Source of the DNA: Paramoeba atlantica
Taxonomy: Eukaryota > Discosea
Direction of reading: 5' to 3'
NCBI GenBank assembly: GCA_977017575.1
Contig: CDRNVI010000140.1
Location: 62,001 to 126,000 of the forward strand
Length of the DNA stretch: 64,000 bases
Shown in pieces: positions 1 through 10,979 of this stretch (position 1 is the first letter of the stretch; every line of letters starts with the position of its first letter). The notes under the pieces were generated by a model. It saw only the letters and a list, made by a program, of their open reading frames with translations, was not told the origin of the DNA and did no database searches. The position numbers and the translations under genes were made by a program.

Positions 1-324
1 AAAACACACAAGAAAAAGGATGTGGCGGAGAGATTAAATCATAGATAAATGTTACAGAACACAGGATTAATTGACATAAAGATTATATAAAATAAACAAA
101 TAAGATGGTGCAAAAATATTAAGGGAACAACTTGAATTCAGAGTGAGAACTGGGTGGGAAGAGCTCAGATGAGAGAGACAGGAATACATGCAGAATCAGA
201 ACAGTTTGTACAATCTTACAAATGTTCATCAGAGATATTCACACAACAGGGGAGCACAGTGGTGTACAAAGAGAAACAGATTAATTTGCACAACATGGAA
301 TCAGTTCACACCAGGATTCTGACA
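1..324 (-). mobile_element. Partial LTR, reverse orientation (same family as 1021-1591)
   Basis: This stretch is the reverse complement of the first roughly 324 bp of the LTR found at 1021-1591 and 6117-6687, and is cut by the window edge. Its inner end reads GGATTCTGACA, the complement of the TGTCAGAATCC start of the other LTRs. It abuts a copia protease fragment at 325. It could be a solo LTR or the end of a second element lying outside the window. Confidence 0.85.
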
Positions 325-530
325 ATTTCTTGTTGACTCTGGTTGCTTGAACACTATTGTGACTTCTGAAGATAGAATAATGAATACTTGAAAACCTGAC
401 CCAATTGTTGCCATTTCACAAGCAAATGGTGAATTAATCCCTGTCTCTCTTGTGGGTGATTTAGAATTGGAGAAAAGTCTTCCCCCTATTGAGAATGTTT
501 CTTTATCTTTTCAATCCCATTTTCAGAGAC
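325..530 (+). mobile_element. Ty1/copia aspartic protease fragment
   Basis: The plus strand encodes a short stretch with the protease motif VDSGCLNTIV, then ISQANGELIPV and GDLELEKSLPPI. These closely parallel ADSACSNTIV, IKQANGNLIPV and GDLAIHLDLLPL in the copia element at 23828-27545. It is a fossil fragment only; no other part of its pol is seen beside it. Nothing is recognised from 531 to 641. Confidence 0.7.
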
Positions 531-641
531 AAACCACAGGAAACACACAAAAAGAAAAAATGGGCAAAAAGCTTATCTCAAATATGGGTAATAGACCCTA
601 TTATTTAGACACCTAAATTTTGGTTATTTTTCATTTGCCCA

Positions 642-1020
642 TTGGAGCTACAGCCTGTTGAGATGGTGAAAGCAATCCAATTCCTTATAGAGCAAAATGA
701 GAAATTGATGAGGCAGAATGAACATACTACAGTGAAAGAGATGGTTGGGAAGACTTTGTACAAGTCTCATGAGAGTCATCTCAAACTGGCTCTCAAGAAT
801 ATCAATTTCAAAGATCCATTGCAAGTTACTTGTTTCTGTGTTCAGGGTGAATGCAACTTGGAACAAGATGTTTGGCCCAACACACTTGAATTTGGAAGTC
901 AAATCAAACTTGCAATAACTCTCCCCACTGGTAGTTGGAATCTCTTAGGACTAAAGAAGGATGCTGGATTGCCAAGAGATATATTACTCACTCTGAATAG
1001 CTCTTTTGGGAGGCAGAATG
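642..1020 (+). mobile_element. Gypsy-type element G1, left piece (gag-like)
   Basis: An open stretch (from MELQPVEMV) with no recognised domain. It is placed with G1 because the coding-free LTR element at 1021-6687 interrupts it exactly between two copies of the 5-bp target GAATG, and coding sequence resumes at 6688. A gag role is inferred from its position ahead of RNase H and integrase pieces at 15.9-18.1 kb. It is an old fossil. It could instead be part of an unrelated gene. Confidence 0.4.
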
Positions 1021-1591
1021 TGTCAGAATCCTGGTGTGAACTGATTCCATGTTGTACAAATTAATTTGTTTCTCTTTATACACCACTGTGCTCCCCTGTT
1101 GTGTGAATATCCCTGATGAACATTTGTAAGACTATACAGACCATTCTGATTCTACATGTATTCCTGTCTCTCTCATCTGAGCTCTTCCCACCCAGTTCTC
1201 ACTTTGAATTCAAGTTGTTCCCTTAATATTTTCGCACCATCTTATTTGTTTATTTTATATAATCTTTATGTCAATTAATCCTGTGTTCTATAACATTTAT
1301 CTGTGATTTAATCTCTCCACCACATCCTTTTTCTTGTGTGTTTTTGTCTTTCATTCTGTTTTGCTTCTTGTCAATTCCACACTTGTTATATTTGTTGTCC
1401 CATATGAATACTCTTTTTGTTTGTTGGTAAAAGGAATAAACTTACTTGATTGGTTTCCCCTTGCGATGCACCACCAATCTTTTCCATGATTTGCTCTTGA
1501 CTTTTCTCTTTCTTTCTTTTCCCTTTCTTTCCTTTCCTTCTTTCCTTCACCTGCCCACTCTTTCCTTCTCCAAACTCCTGGCCACTTCACA
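1021..1591 (+). repeat. 5' LTR, 571 bp
   Basis: Direct repeat of 6117-6687 with TG...CA ends, preceded by the target copy GAATG. It has a pyrimidine-rich 3' third and AATAAA within GGAATAAAC near 1433. Confidence 0.9.
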
Positions 1592-1619
1592 GATTAAGAG
1601 TCTAGGCTTCCGGCCTGAG
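1592..1619 (+). other. Primer-binding site for a 5' half of tRNA-Lys(CUU)
   Basis: Immediately after the LTR lies GATTAAGAGTCTAGG, the complement of a tRNA-Lys(CUU) anticodon arm (loop CUCUUAA). The next bases complement a D-arm-like CTCAGGCCGGAAG. Priming by a tRNA cut near position 39-40 is known for Drosophila copia, which uses initiator Met. The lysine assignment is inference from the loop. Confidence 0.65.
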
Positions 1620-4600
1620 TTTTGTTTTTTGAAAGTTTATCCTTCCTCCTCTTTCATCTTTGTTTTCTGGAAGCAGCGATTTCGAATCACTGTCCTCTCT
1701 GTTCTTTTTCATGTTTCTTTTCATGTGTTTTTTCTTTGTGTTGAAAACTCATTTTTCGTGTTTTGTTTTTTTGGGTCATGGTTATGGTTTTTGGCCAATT
1801 CTCGCGATTGTGATTCTGGCATTTGTGAATCTTGATTGTTTTCTCATTTGTTTGTTTTTGTTTTCTTGTTTTCTTCTTCATTGAGAAAGTCTATTTGTTG
1901 TTCTGTGAACTGAGCATCAAAATTGGAAACCATTTTTCAATTCCTGTTCTTTGTTTCAAACCAAGGAGATCAAGTTCTTTTGGTTTTGTTTTGAGTGAAG
2001 AAATTCTTCTCGGAAGATTTCTTTGCACCTCTGATCCTTGTTCTTGTACTTCTACACCTTAAGCCTGTTTGTTTTGTTTTCGGTCTCTTGTTTTTGTACT
2101 TTTGGATCGAGACTTTGTCCCTCATTGTCTCACTTTGCCCTTTACATTTTGTTCATTGCTCTTGATGATCATTCTGTCGTTTGTTCATCTTGTTGAATCT
2201 CTTGGTACGTTTATTTGTTGGTTTTGCTCCCGTCTTGAGATGTTTTCGATAATTCCTCATTTTATGAAGCGCATGTCTCATCTGTTTATTGTGTTCACGA
2301 CACATCTACAGTATTTTTGATCCTTCTTTTGTGGAATGTTTTTCCTGTTTGGATTTTATGTTTTGGACAACAATTTTGTCATTTTTGGTTTTATGGCTGC
2401 AATTAAGCTTTCCGTTTTGGTTTTTGGATCTTTCTTGTAGATGATCCTGGTTATTGATTTTTTGGCACTCTTGGCATGGATGATTGACATTTCTTTGTTT
2501 GTTTTCGTGATACAGAGCTGGTCATTCTCTTTTATCCCTCTCCTTTTGATTTATGTGGACGCACCATCTCTTCTATCCTCAGCGATCCCATTATCACTTA
2601 TTCTCCCCCCTTCTATCAGCCCTGACAAGGCATCAGCTTTTTAGCTTTCAGCTTACGATTTTATACCAGTGTGCACTGTTTTGAATTATATTTCTGGCAG
2701 CCATCTTTGACCTAGCACATGGTTTTTTGATAAGCACAGTTCTGATCACACTTGTTTTTGTTTTTCTCCTTATGTCATAGAAGATTCATGTTATTTTTCT
2801 CGTTTCTTGGAGATTATTCTTGTATTTGTCGATGTTTTTCTTTGCCTGTCATGACACTCTGTTTTGACTTTGTTCTTTGTTTTGTCCAACTGTTTTTTTG
2901 GTTCTATTCCTGTTTTATGGATTCTCTCTGCCTTTGATTCGCTCGAGACGATTTCTTGTTGATTTCCATGCTTCATTTTCGTTGGTAAATCAATTCAGTC
3001 CTCTTGCTCATTGTTTGTTTTGGTTATTTGTCTTTGGTTATGCTTTCAGAACAGCATATCATTTGGAATTAACATTCTTTTGCTGTTTGCACTTACACAG
3101 CACTGTTTCCTCATATAATCTTGACTTGAGTTTTGTTTGTCAACATTTCTCAATGCCTCTTCATGTTCCTCAATCTCTTCTTTGTGTTGGATATTGTGAT
3201 TGTTGATTCTATTCGAAAATTTTCATGATTCCTTCTGTTATTTCGATTGGTCTTTGTTGATGTTCGCCTCATGCTTACAAACTGCATTTTGATGATTACT
3301 TTATTGTTGATTTTGAGTTGAGCCCTGATCAAGCTTTCTCTCTTGATTCAATGAATGTTTGTTATCATTTGTATTGATTGAGTAATGGTTGTGTAGTTTT
3401 AATACTCATTTCTATCTCATTTTGGATTTGTGGATTTGTATTTTCGGATTTTTTTGTTCCTCAACTGCCACTTCTGATTGTGAATTTTATGATTGTGGAT
3501 TTGCCTGACTGGATTTATTCTTATGCTTGACAATTTCTCGTTTTGTTTTGTTTCCTCGAAGCTTGATTGGATTTTTCCCTCTGTCTTGATGATGTTCTTA
3601 AAAATTCCTGATATCTTCAAAGTAATTCTGGATTGAATTTGTACTTCTTGAATCTGAATGTACTCTGTTGTTAACCTCTTTGGATTTTTCACTTTGTTAT
3701 CTCAAATTCCCTGCCTGTGAATTTGAACTCTTATTTCTGATTGAATTCATCCCTGTGTTGATTTTATTGAAGAAATAATTGATTCCATCTCCTTGTTTTT
3801 CTTGTGACAATGTCATTCTGAATTTGTCATTCTTGGATTGATGCCTTGGGACGATTCTTCTTGTTCTTTTGTTTTTGGTTGATGATGGAAATTCTCCTGA
3901 TTTCCTTCCTTGCTTTGAAATTGTCGAATTTATACCTTCCCTTACCTTTTGTGATTTCGATTCTGGACTTTATTTTCACTTGGATTCCTCTCTCGGATAC
4001 TCCTACTTGAATTTTGAAACCCATTTTAGTGTTGGAAGGGTGTTCCATTAAAAAATTGTGTTTGTGTAATTTCGGATGTACCACCCCCAAAGCTGTTTTG
4101 ATTTTGGTTACTGCACTTTCCCTCAAGTTATGACCTTTCTAATTTGATCTGTTTGTTTTGAAGTTGACTTGATTGCTGATGCTTCTCTCTTATCATTGAT
4201 ACTCTCTGTTCTAAATTTCTTTTCTCTTTGAGAAACCTTGATTCACATTTTCCTCTGTCATAGTCTCATGTTTTTGTTTATTCTCTGGTAATGATGCTGA
4301 TTCTTGAATTTGATTTGTAGTGGCTCTATTTTCAGCAAGTTCCATTGAGCATCTTGCACCATTTACACCCTATCCTAATTATTGGTTGATTTATTGGAAT
4401 TAAGTCTTTTCTTGGTCTTTGATAAGTTGATTTTGGATTTCCTCTGTCGATTCGGTTTTGTGATTTGATGGTTAATACTCTCTCTTGTTTTGAAATGCCC
4501 TTATTGTGATGAGATCAAAATATCAAATTGGAAGAGAGCATTCATGTGACTCATGACTAATTTCTTGGCTTCACCTAAAAACATTTTGGTATTATTCGAT

Positions 4601-6106
4601 TTCCTTTGTTATTCCCCATAGTTTATTCTCATCAAATTATTGTTGTGCAATCTAATCTTTTGATCTGATTCTCGCTCTCCAATTCTCTCTTGTTTTATGG
4701 TTGATTGTGAATGTTGTTCCTTCTTCCTCTGTTTCGATGTTATCATCATTTTTGGAGATTGTTATCCCATTTCTTTCTGTTCTGCCTGCAATTTGATGAC
4801 TGCTTTTGTCTTTGCAATCCCTTAGACAATGCCCTCTGATGTTACTTTGCTTTTAAGACACCTGTTACCTTCAAAGGGAGTTCTCATGTCCTCTCTTTGT
4901 TCTTTTGTGACTCTATTACCTCGTCTTTGTTCTTTCAAGGGAGTTCTGAGTTTTATTTTCTCTAATTCTCTGAGTCTTTGTTTTTCTCACCCTTGCAATG
5001 GATTTTCACTGGCCCCATGACATTTTTCCTCGATGTTCTTCTTTCGGCTTGTATTCTTCTCACCTCTCTTCTCAAATCTCAATGCAATTGTAACATTTGT
5101 TGATTTGATCAACATTTATCTTTTGTGTGACAACATATTTGTTCCTACATACATGATGTGCGATTTATCTTTGAAAATTCATCCCCTGAATTTTGGAAAT
5201 GCATACCTGGAATGCTTTGCCTCTGAACCATGTTTTCAGCACTATTCTGGATGATCTTTTTTGTCTTTTTTGTTGTTGCTGCACTCCATTCCTGTTGCTC
5301 TCTGTCCAATGTTCTTCTCACCCATTCCTAATCATCTCTGAAGCTTGTGACACCTTGATAATTTCTGCTGGACTTTTGATTTCTTTGTCTCTATTGAAAT
5401 CATTTTTGATTTTCTACTCTCAATCTCACCGGTTCATCTTATGATGACTTGTTTTGCTTTTCTCTGAAAGATTCTTCTTTTCAACATCTTCAGCACCTTC
5501 CTCTCTCAATGATGAGTAAATGTAGCATACCCAGAGGAACTATGCAATAGTGATTCCTGTTGAACACTTATCCTTTCTCCCTTCCAATCCTCGCTCAATG
5601 ATGAGTGAACATAGCATTTCTGAGGATTCAATGCACCACCTGTGTCTCCAGTAGTGAACACAAATCCCTCTCTTCCTATTTCCTGCTGTTTTTGTTGGAT
5701 CGATTTCTCCTTTTCTGGGTTGTATTATTTTTGAATTCCTGAATTGAATTTTTCTGTCTTGTTCTCCATGTCCATGCCTTAAGTTCTCTGATTATTTCTT
5801 GTGCTCTCGTGTTGATCCTGCTTTTGCTTCAAAGTAATATGTTTTGGATTATTGATTGCTTCTGCACCAATTCCTTATGTTTTTCCATTCTGTTTGACTG
5901 ATATTTGTTCTTGTGATTTTGTGATTCATTTTGATTTCCTTGATGGCTTGATATTTGGTTCAATGATGGGTCTCTGTCTGTTCACCTCATCTTGATTTGC
6001 TGTGCTAAATGTAAATCCCACTTGTCTTGCTGCTTTGCTTTAATTGTTCTCGATTTCTGATGTGTTGTGAAATTCCTTCTTCTGATTTATGTGAAACATA
6101 TTCATT
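1620..6106. other. Coding-free T-rich interior of the LTR element
   Basis: About 4.5 kb with strong T-over-A excess on the plus strand. Open frames are short and rich in Phe, Leu and Ser, and show no protease, integrase, reverse transcriptase or RNase H motifs on either strand. Two similar blocks around CTCAATGATGAGT lie at about 5504 and 5590. No gene is supported. Confidence 0.75.
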
Positions 6107-6116
6107 TGGAAGGGTG

Positions 6117-6687
6117 TGTCAGAATCCTGGTGTGAACTGATTCCATGTTGTGCAAATTAATCTGTTTCTCTTTGTACACCACTGTGCTCCCCTGTTGTGT
6201 GAATATCCCTGATGAACATTTGTAAGACTGTACAGACCATTCTGATTCTACATGTATTCCTGTCTCTCTCATCTGAGCTCTTCCCACCCAGTTCTCACTC
6301 TGAATTCAAGTTGTTTCCTTAATATTTTCGCACCATCTTATTTGTTTATTTTATATAATCTTTATGTCAATTAATCCTGTGTTCTGTAACATTTATCTGT
6401 GATTTAATCTCTCCACCACGTCCTTTTTTTTGTGTGTTTTTGTCTTTCATTCTGTTTTGCTTCTTGTCAATTCCACACTTGTTATATTTGTTGTCCCATA
6501 TGAATACTCCTTTTGTTTGTTGGTAAAAAGAATAAACTTACTTGGTTGGTTTCCCCTTGCGATGCGCTGCCAATCTTTCCCATGATTTGCTCTTGACTTT
6601 TCTCTTTCTTTCTTTTCCCTTTCTTTCCTTTTCTTCTTTCCTTCACCTGCCCACTCTTTCCTTCTCCAAACTCCTGGCCACTTCACA
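6117..6687 (+). repeat. 3' LTR, 571 bp
   Basis: Second copy of the 571-bp LTR, followed by the second target copy GAATG (6688-6692). The differences from the 5' LTR are transitions, several of them CpG versus CpA or TpG. Confidence 0.9.
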
Positions 6688-7083
6688 GAATGCAGTCCTT
6701 TCAGACAAAAAGAAATTCAACATTTTTCGAGTTCCTGATGAGAAGGTAACAGAAGACAATTTTCGACTTGTCACCTCTGAGTATATCCATCTTTTCTTGA
6801 AGGCAAAAGATACTGAATTGGACAAACTGGCTGTGAAGGAAGTGATGAAGGATTTTGGAAGAAGGTTTGAGAACCCAGCCTTTCAAGGAAAGTGGGACAA
6901 GTTGGCTGAGAAGGAAGAAATCTGGAATGAACTGATCCAAAATTTCTTAGAAGATATTGAGTTTACCCAAGTTGTAGTGAATCCTCAGGGTCTGAATAAA
7001 TTGTCTATGAGGAAAACAGACAAATACCAAAGGACAAAGAAAAGGCTGGGGAGGGGTCAAGAAAGATCCATTATCTGCTTCCT
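6688..7083 (+). mobile_element. Gypsy-type element G1, second piece (gag-like, helical)
   Basis: Coding resumes after the target duplication and runs to the left TIR of transposon copy A at 7084. The translated stretch is charged and helical (for example DKLAVKEVMKDFGRRFENP), with no recognised domain. It is an old, broken fossil; its link to the integrase piece at 15278 onward rests on position. Confidence 0.4.
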
Positions 7084-7128
7084 CATTATGGAATTTTTGT
7101 ATGGTGCCAACATGTCAATATTTGATTG
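7084..7128 (+). repeat. Left TIR of copy A
   Basis: Forty-five bases starting CATTATGGAATTTTTGTATG, matched in reverse complement by 15233-15277 with a few transitions. The same pair bounds copy B. Confidence 0.9.
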
Positions 7129-7380
7129 GTTTTGTTTTAATTTAGAAGAAAAAGGGGTTTTTATTTCTAAATATGGAAGAGAAGTTTGAAAAAAAACCTT
7201 GAAATCAAAAAGACATTTGATTCTTTCAAGTGTATAAAAAATTGAATGTACAACTTTTAAAAAAGTGCTTTTTTAAAAACAAACTTCAGAGAACAATTTA
7301 ATTTTGAGCAAGCAAAAAGTAGAACCTTTCTCCTTCTTTTGTGGCATTGGTTTTGTTTTTGATTTGTTGAGAGAGTGAAG

Positions 7381-10300
7381 ATGAACAATTTGATTTTTGA
7401 GTTTGCCCAAGATGAGAATAGTCATGTTCATTTCAAGAAGGAAGAAAAAAGTCAAAAACAAAAACAAAAAAGTGAAAACCAAGGATCAGTCAAAAAAGTG
7501 GAGCAGGAACAAATGATCAAAACCCTTGAAAGAGACTTGTTTTGTGTTTTTTCAACATCAGGTTTCCCCAAGAACCCAGCAAATACCTTCTCATCTCATT
7601 TTTTCCAAGTTAAAGGGAAGATTGAGGCAATTCAAAACTTTCACAAAACTGCTTGTCATCTTGTTTATCAGAAGCTTGACACTCAAGTTCAATTGACTCT
7701 TAAAAACTTGCGATCTCAAAGTGACAGTTACTCATTTCCATTGAAAGAACAAATTTGTTTATTGAATATCAAAATTGAAAACAAAAAAAAGATGTGTTTT
7801 CTTCCTGAGATGTTGTCAGAAGAAGAAAAACAGTGTGAACTGCTTGCAATTGCTGAAGATGAAGAGTTAATTTTGTTTTTGAAGGACTTTCTCTTTGAAT
7901 TTGAAGCTGAAAATCGATATTTTGGAAGGTATTTGGAAGAAGAGTGAAGATTTTTGGAGAGTGGACAAAATATAAGCAAAAAAAATCAATTGCCTCCAAA
8001 CCCACCCCAAACCTTGAATGGACAAAAATGGTTGCTGAATATGATGAAAGCTTTTCGTGACCATGAAATGTTTGATGGAATGAAATTCCTTGAATTGTGG
8101 ATAAATTACATTGTTTTAAAGTGAAGCTTTTTTGAAACGAAATTTAAGACTGCAATGAATATTGTTGAAACTGTTCTTGATGAATTTGAGTCTGAAGTAA
8201 AAGAAGCTATTCAAATTCCACCACAACAGATGGCTTTTATTCTTGATAGCGCAAATATTTCTGTTAACAAGTATTGAATATTGGTAACTGCAGTTCAGCA
8301 ACATTTGAGTAGAACTAAATTTGAAGCCTTAAATTGTTTTTCTGAAGTGAAGGATGTTAAGAATGAAATTTAAAAACTTGAGCAGAAGGTCACCAACTTA
8401 TTTGAATTAAATGAAGATCATTCAAAGGAACAAAAAAATCAAGAAGTTGCTTGTTGTTGATTAGCTGTGGTGATTGACTGGATTTGTTGTTGTTTGGTAG
8501 GTGTTGATCAATGTAGTCCTGCAGCAATATGGAAACTTCATTTGGACACTCAAGAGATCTACAAGGGGAGAAACCAAGTTATTTTTTCTGTTCAACCTAT
8601 CGGTTTGCCTCTTTTCCATTTTACTTGTACTGCAACTAAAGGAAAAAAGAGGGGATTAAAAGAGAATCAGCAGTGGGCAAAAGATAGCTGCTATTTTGTT
8701 TTTTCTTTCCTTATCTTTCAAGGGAAAGAGGACATTTCTAGTTACTCAAAAGCAATTCCAAATCATGTTTTTTCAGATTTAATTCGATTTGAACATGATG
8801 GTTTACACTTTGAACTGCATCCTGAGAAGGTCAGTGGTACTTGGAAAAATCATGAATATTTACCAAAGTGCGATGAAGATGACTTGAAATGGATTGGAGG
8901 AATTTTATTTGAATGTAAAAGTGGTGACCAAAAGGAGTGGAGAGGGGGGCATCATTCACAAAGCAAAAGAAAATTTTCTTCTTTAACTAGTTCCCAAACA
9001 TGTTGTGGGGGGTGACATGGTGGTTTTCAGGAGGGAAAGTGGAAAGTGGTTGGAGGGATGCTAAGTGGCAATTGAAGAGATTTCAATGAAGACCTCAACT
9101 TGAAGATTAAGAATGTAGACCCAAAAGATTCTATTCTTTTATTGGATGCTGCTGGTGTAAGCTTAATGTACCATTATGTTTGTGGTTGGCAGATTCACAC
9201 TCTTCCACCAATCTTAGGCAATGAAGAAGACCCCACAATGTCACCAAAAGAATCTTTTTCGAGTACTCAATCTTGCAAACCTTTGACAAAAAAAAAATGT
9301 CACTGCTGTGTCTTTGTAATGTGTGGTGATCTCAAAAGTATGTGGGCACTGTTTGGATTTTGTTCTGGAATTTTTGGAAAAGAACAATATCCTTGTTGTA
9401 CAATTCAAAGGGTTGATCATTATGAAAAAGATGGTAAAATCGCATGGCAAGGGTACCAACCAGGTGATCCAATTCCTCTCTCTCCTTGTCTTCAATTCGT
9501 AATGTGTACTCTGCATGGTCTTCTTCAAATAATGGAATTTTCATTGGAGGTTCTCATTGCTGACTGTTGAAACAAAAATATTAAAACTGCTGGTAGCACC
9601 CCAACAATCACAATGGTCAAAAATGCATCTCAAATGAAACAAAAAGTTAATCATTCAAACTTTTGCTTGTATCATTCAATCAGTGGGAAAAAAGGAAGAG
9701 AGTTGGTTTCTGAGTTCAAAACTCAAATTCAAAATAAATTAAAGAAAAATAAGTGGGTGCCAGAAAAAGTATGCTCTTGGATTGGGGTTGGGGGGAGGTC
9801 TTAACAGAAATGCCATGATGAACTCAATCTCTTGCTTTTCTATCGATATTCTAACAAGAATACACAATTTCGAGAAGAGGAAAAATGGTTGGAAGGATTG
9901 AACAGCAAGTCATTGCAGGACAAATAGAAATCAAACTTTTGTAAGGAAAAGATATCAAAGAACTCATCTCATTCAATTTTGAGAATTGATTTAATAGCAA
10001 AGTGGTGGGCTGACTTTCAAGATTTCTCTTTACATTCATTCTCATCATTGAACTCACCTTTGTCTTCCTTACCCTCCTCATCTTCATCCTCTTCCTCTTC
10101 TTCTTTCTCTTCCTCTTCCTCTTCCTCTTCTTCTTCTTCACCTTCCTCTTTCCTTTTGTTGAAATCTCATCTAGAGGAAGAATATGAGAAAAGCTCCACA
10201 AAAGAATGATTTGAGAAGAATCACTCATTGAAGACCAAATCATTGAAGTTGCTGGCCTTTGCGTTTTCTAAATGCAAAATTCCTTTTTGATTCCGAGTTG

Positions 10301-10900
10301 GTGATGATGGAAATTGGAAATTGGGGCAATACACAGGCACTCAAATGTGGCAAGTATTGGAGAATGTTGAAAGGATCTTTTGTTGCAATCCAAATCAACC
10401 ATCCACAATATTGTTGTGGGTTACCTTTTGAGAATGTTTTCAAATGCTGACAAGTAACCCCTCAAAAGGGTCAAATCGTGAAACAGTTGCTATTAATTTT
10501 GAAAAAAAAATTGGTTCTTAGAAGGAAAGTTTTGCAGATTGGGGAGAGATGGGTTCCACCTAGTGAATTTATTTCCATATTCTGGAAGCTCATGCAGCAG
10601 ATATGTATTGTCAGTTTAGGAATTTGTGACCTTGGGCAGCAGAAGCTGGGGAGCAGGTCCACTACTTGGATCAGATGCACTTCTATCAGAGTAACCAATG
10701 AGATTCTGCAAATCTGAACACTAAAGTCCTCACAACTGGACTTGTTTTCGATACAGCCATTCTTTAACAAATCAATATCAAACCTCTTTGGATATCCCAC
10801 AAGAAATTCAAGCAATCCAAATGAATTTAAATCGAAGAAATGAAGTGGTGACAAACCCAAAATTAATTCAAACTGCTCAGGAAGACCTTTTCCTCACATG
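7381..10900 (+). pseudogene. DDE-type transposase region, broken (copy A)
   Basis: A run of plus-strand frames reads like one long transposase interrupted by stops and frameshifts, or by undetected introns. In order: an acidic/charged N-terminus from ATG 7381 (MNNLIFEFAQDE); PPQQMAFILDSANISVNKY near 8220; LHLDTQEIYKGRNQVIFSV near 8540 (candidate first catalytic Asp); CGDLKSMWALFG followed by PCC near 9320-9400 (candidate second Asp plus a Cys pair); PCLQFVMCTLHGLLQIMEF near 9490; AKWWADFQDF near 10005; a Ser run encoded by a TCTTCC microsatellite at 10066-10150; and AADMYCQFRN then GEQVHYLD near 10590-10660 (candidate Glu). The motif order resembles a transposase family widespread in protist and invertebrate genomes. 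The family name and catalytic residues are my inference. Confidence 0.55.
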
Positions 10901-10979
10901 GATGTATGATCTCAAAACTGAAATTTCTTTGGAAGAAGATAGTGATGAGAAATAAAATTTAAAAGTTTTTTATCAATTT

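Larger units (their letters stand above)
1021..6687 (+). mobile_element. Non-coding LTR retrotransposon (LARD-like, copia-type primer site)
   Basis: Two 571-bp direct repeats (TGTCAGAATCC...CTTCACA) bound a 4.5-kb interior. A perfect 5-bp target duplication GAATG lies at 1016-1020 and 6688-6692. The interior has a primer-binding site matching half of a lysine tRNA and a short purine run (GGAAGGGTG) before the 3' LTR, but no gag or pol motifs. The LTRs differ at roughly 3% of positions, essentially all transitions, and the interior keeps many CpGs, so this is one of the younger insertions here. It looks structurally whole as a non-autonomous element needing proteins in trans, probably from a copia relative. 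Confidence 0.88.

Noticed and set aside
5500-5620. Possible C/D snoRNA pair (two ATGATGA boxes)
   Set aside because: The spacing to any CTGA box is too short and no terminal stem is visible. It lies in the non-coding LTR element interior.
10066-10150. Serine-rich protein from a long Ser run
   Set aside because: It is a TCTTCC microsatellite lying within the broken transposase region.
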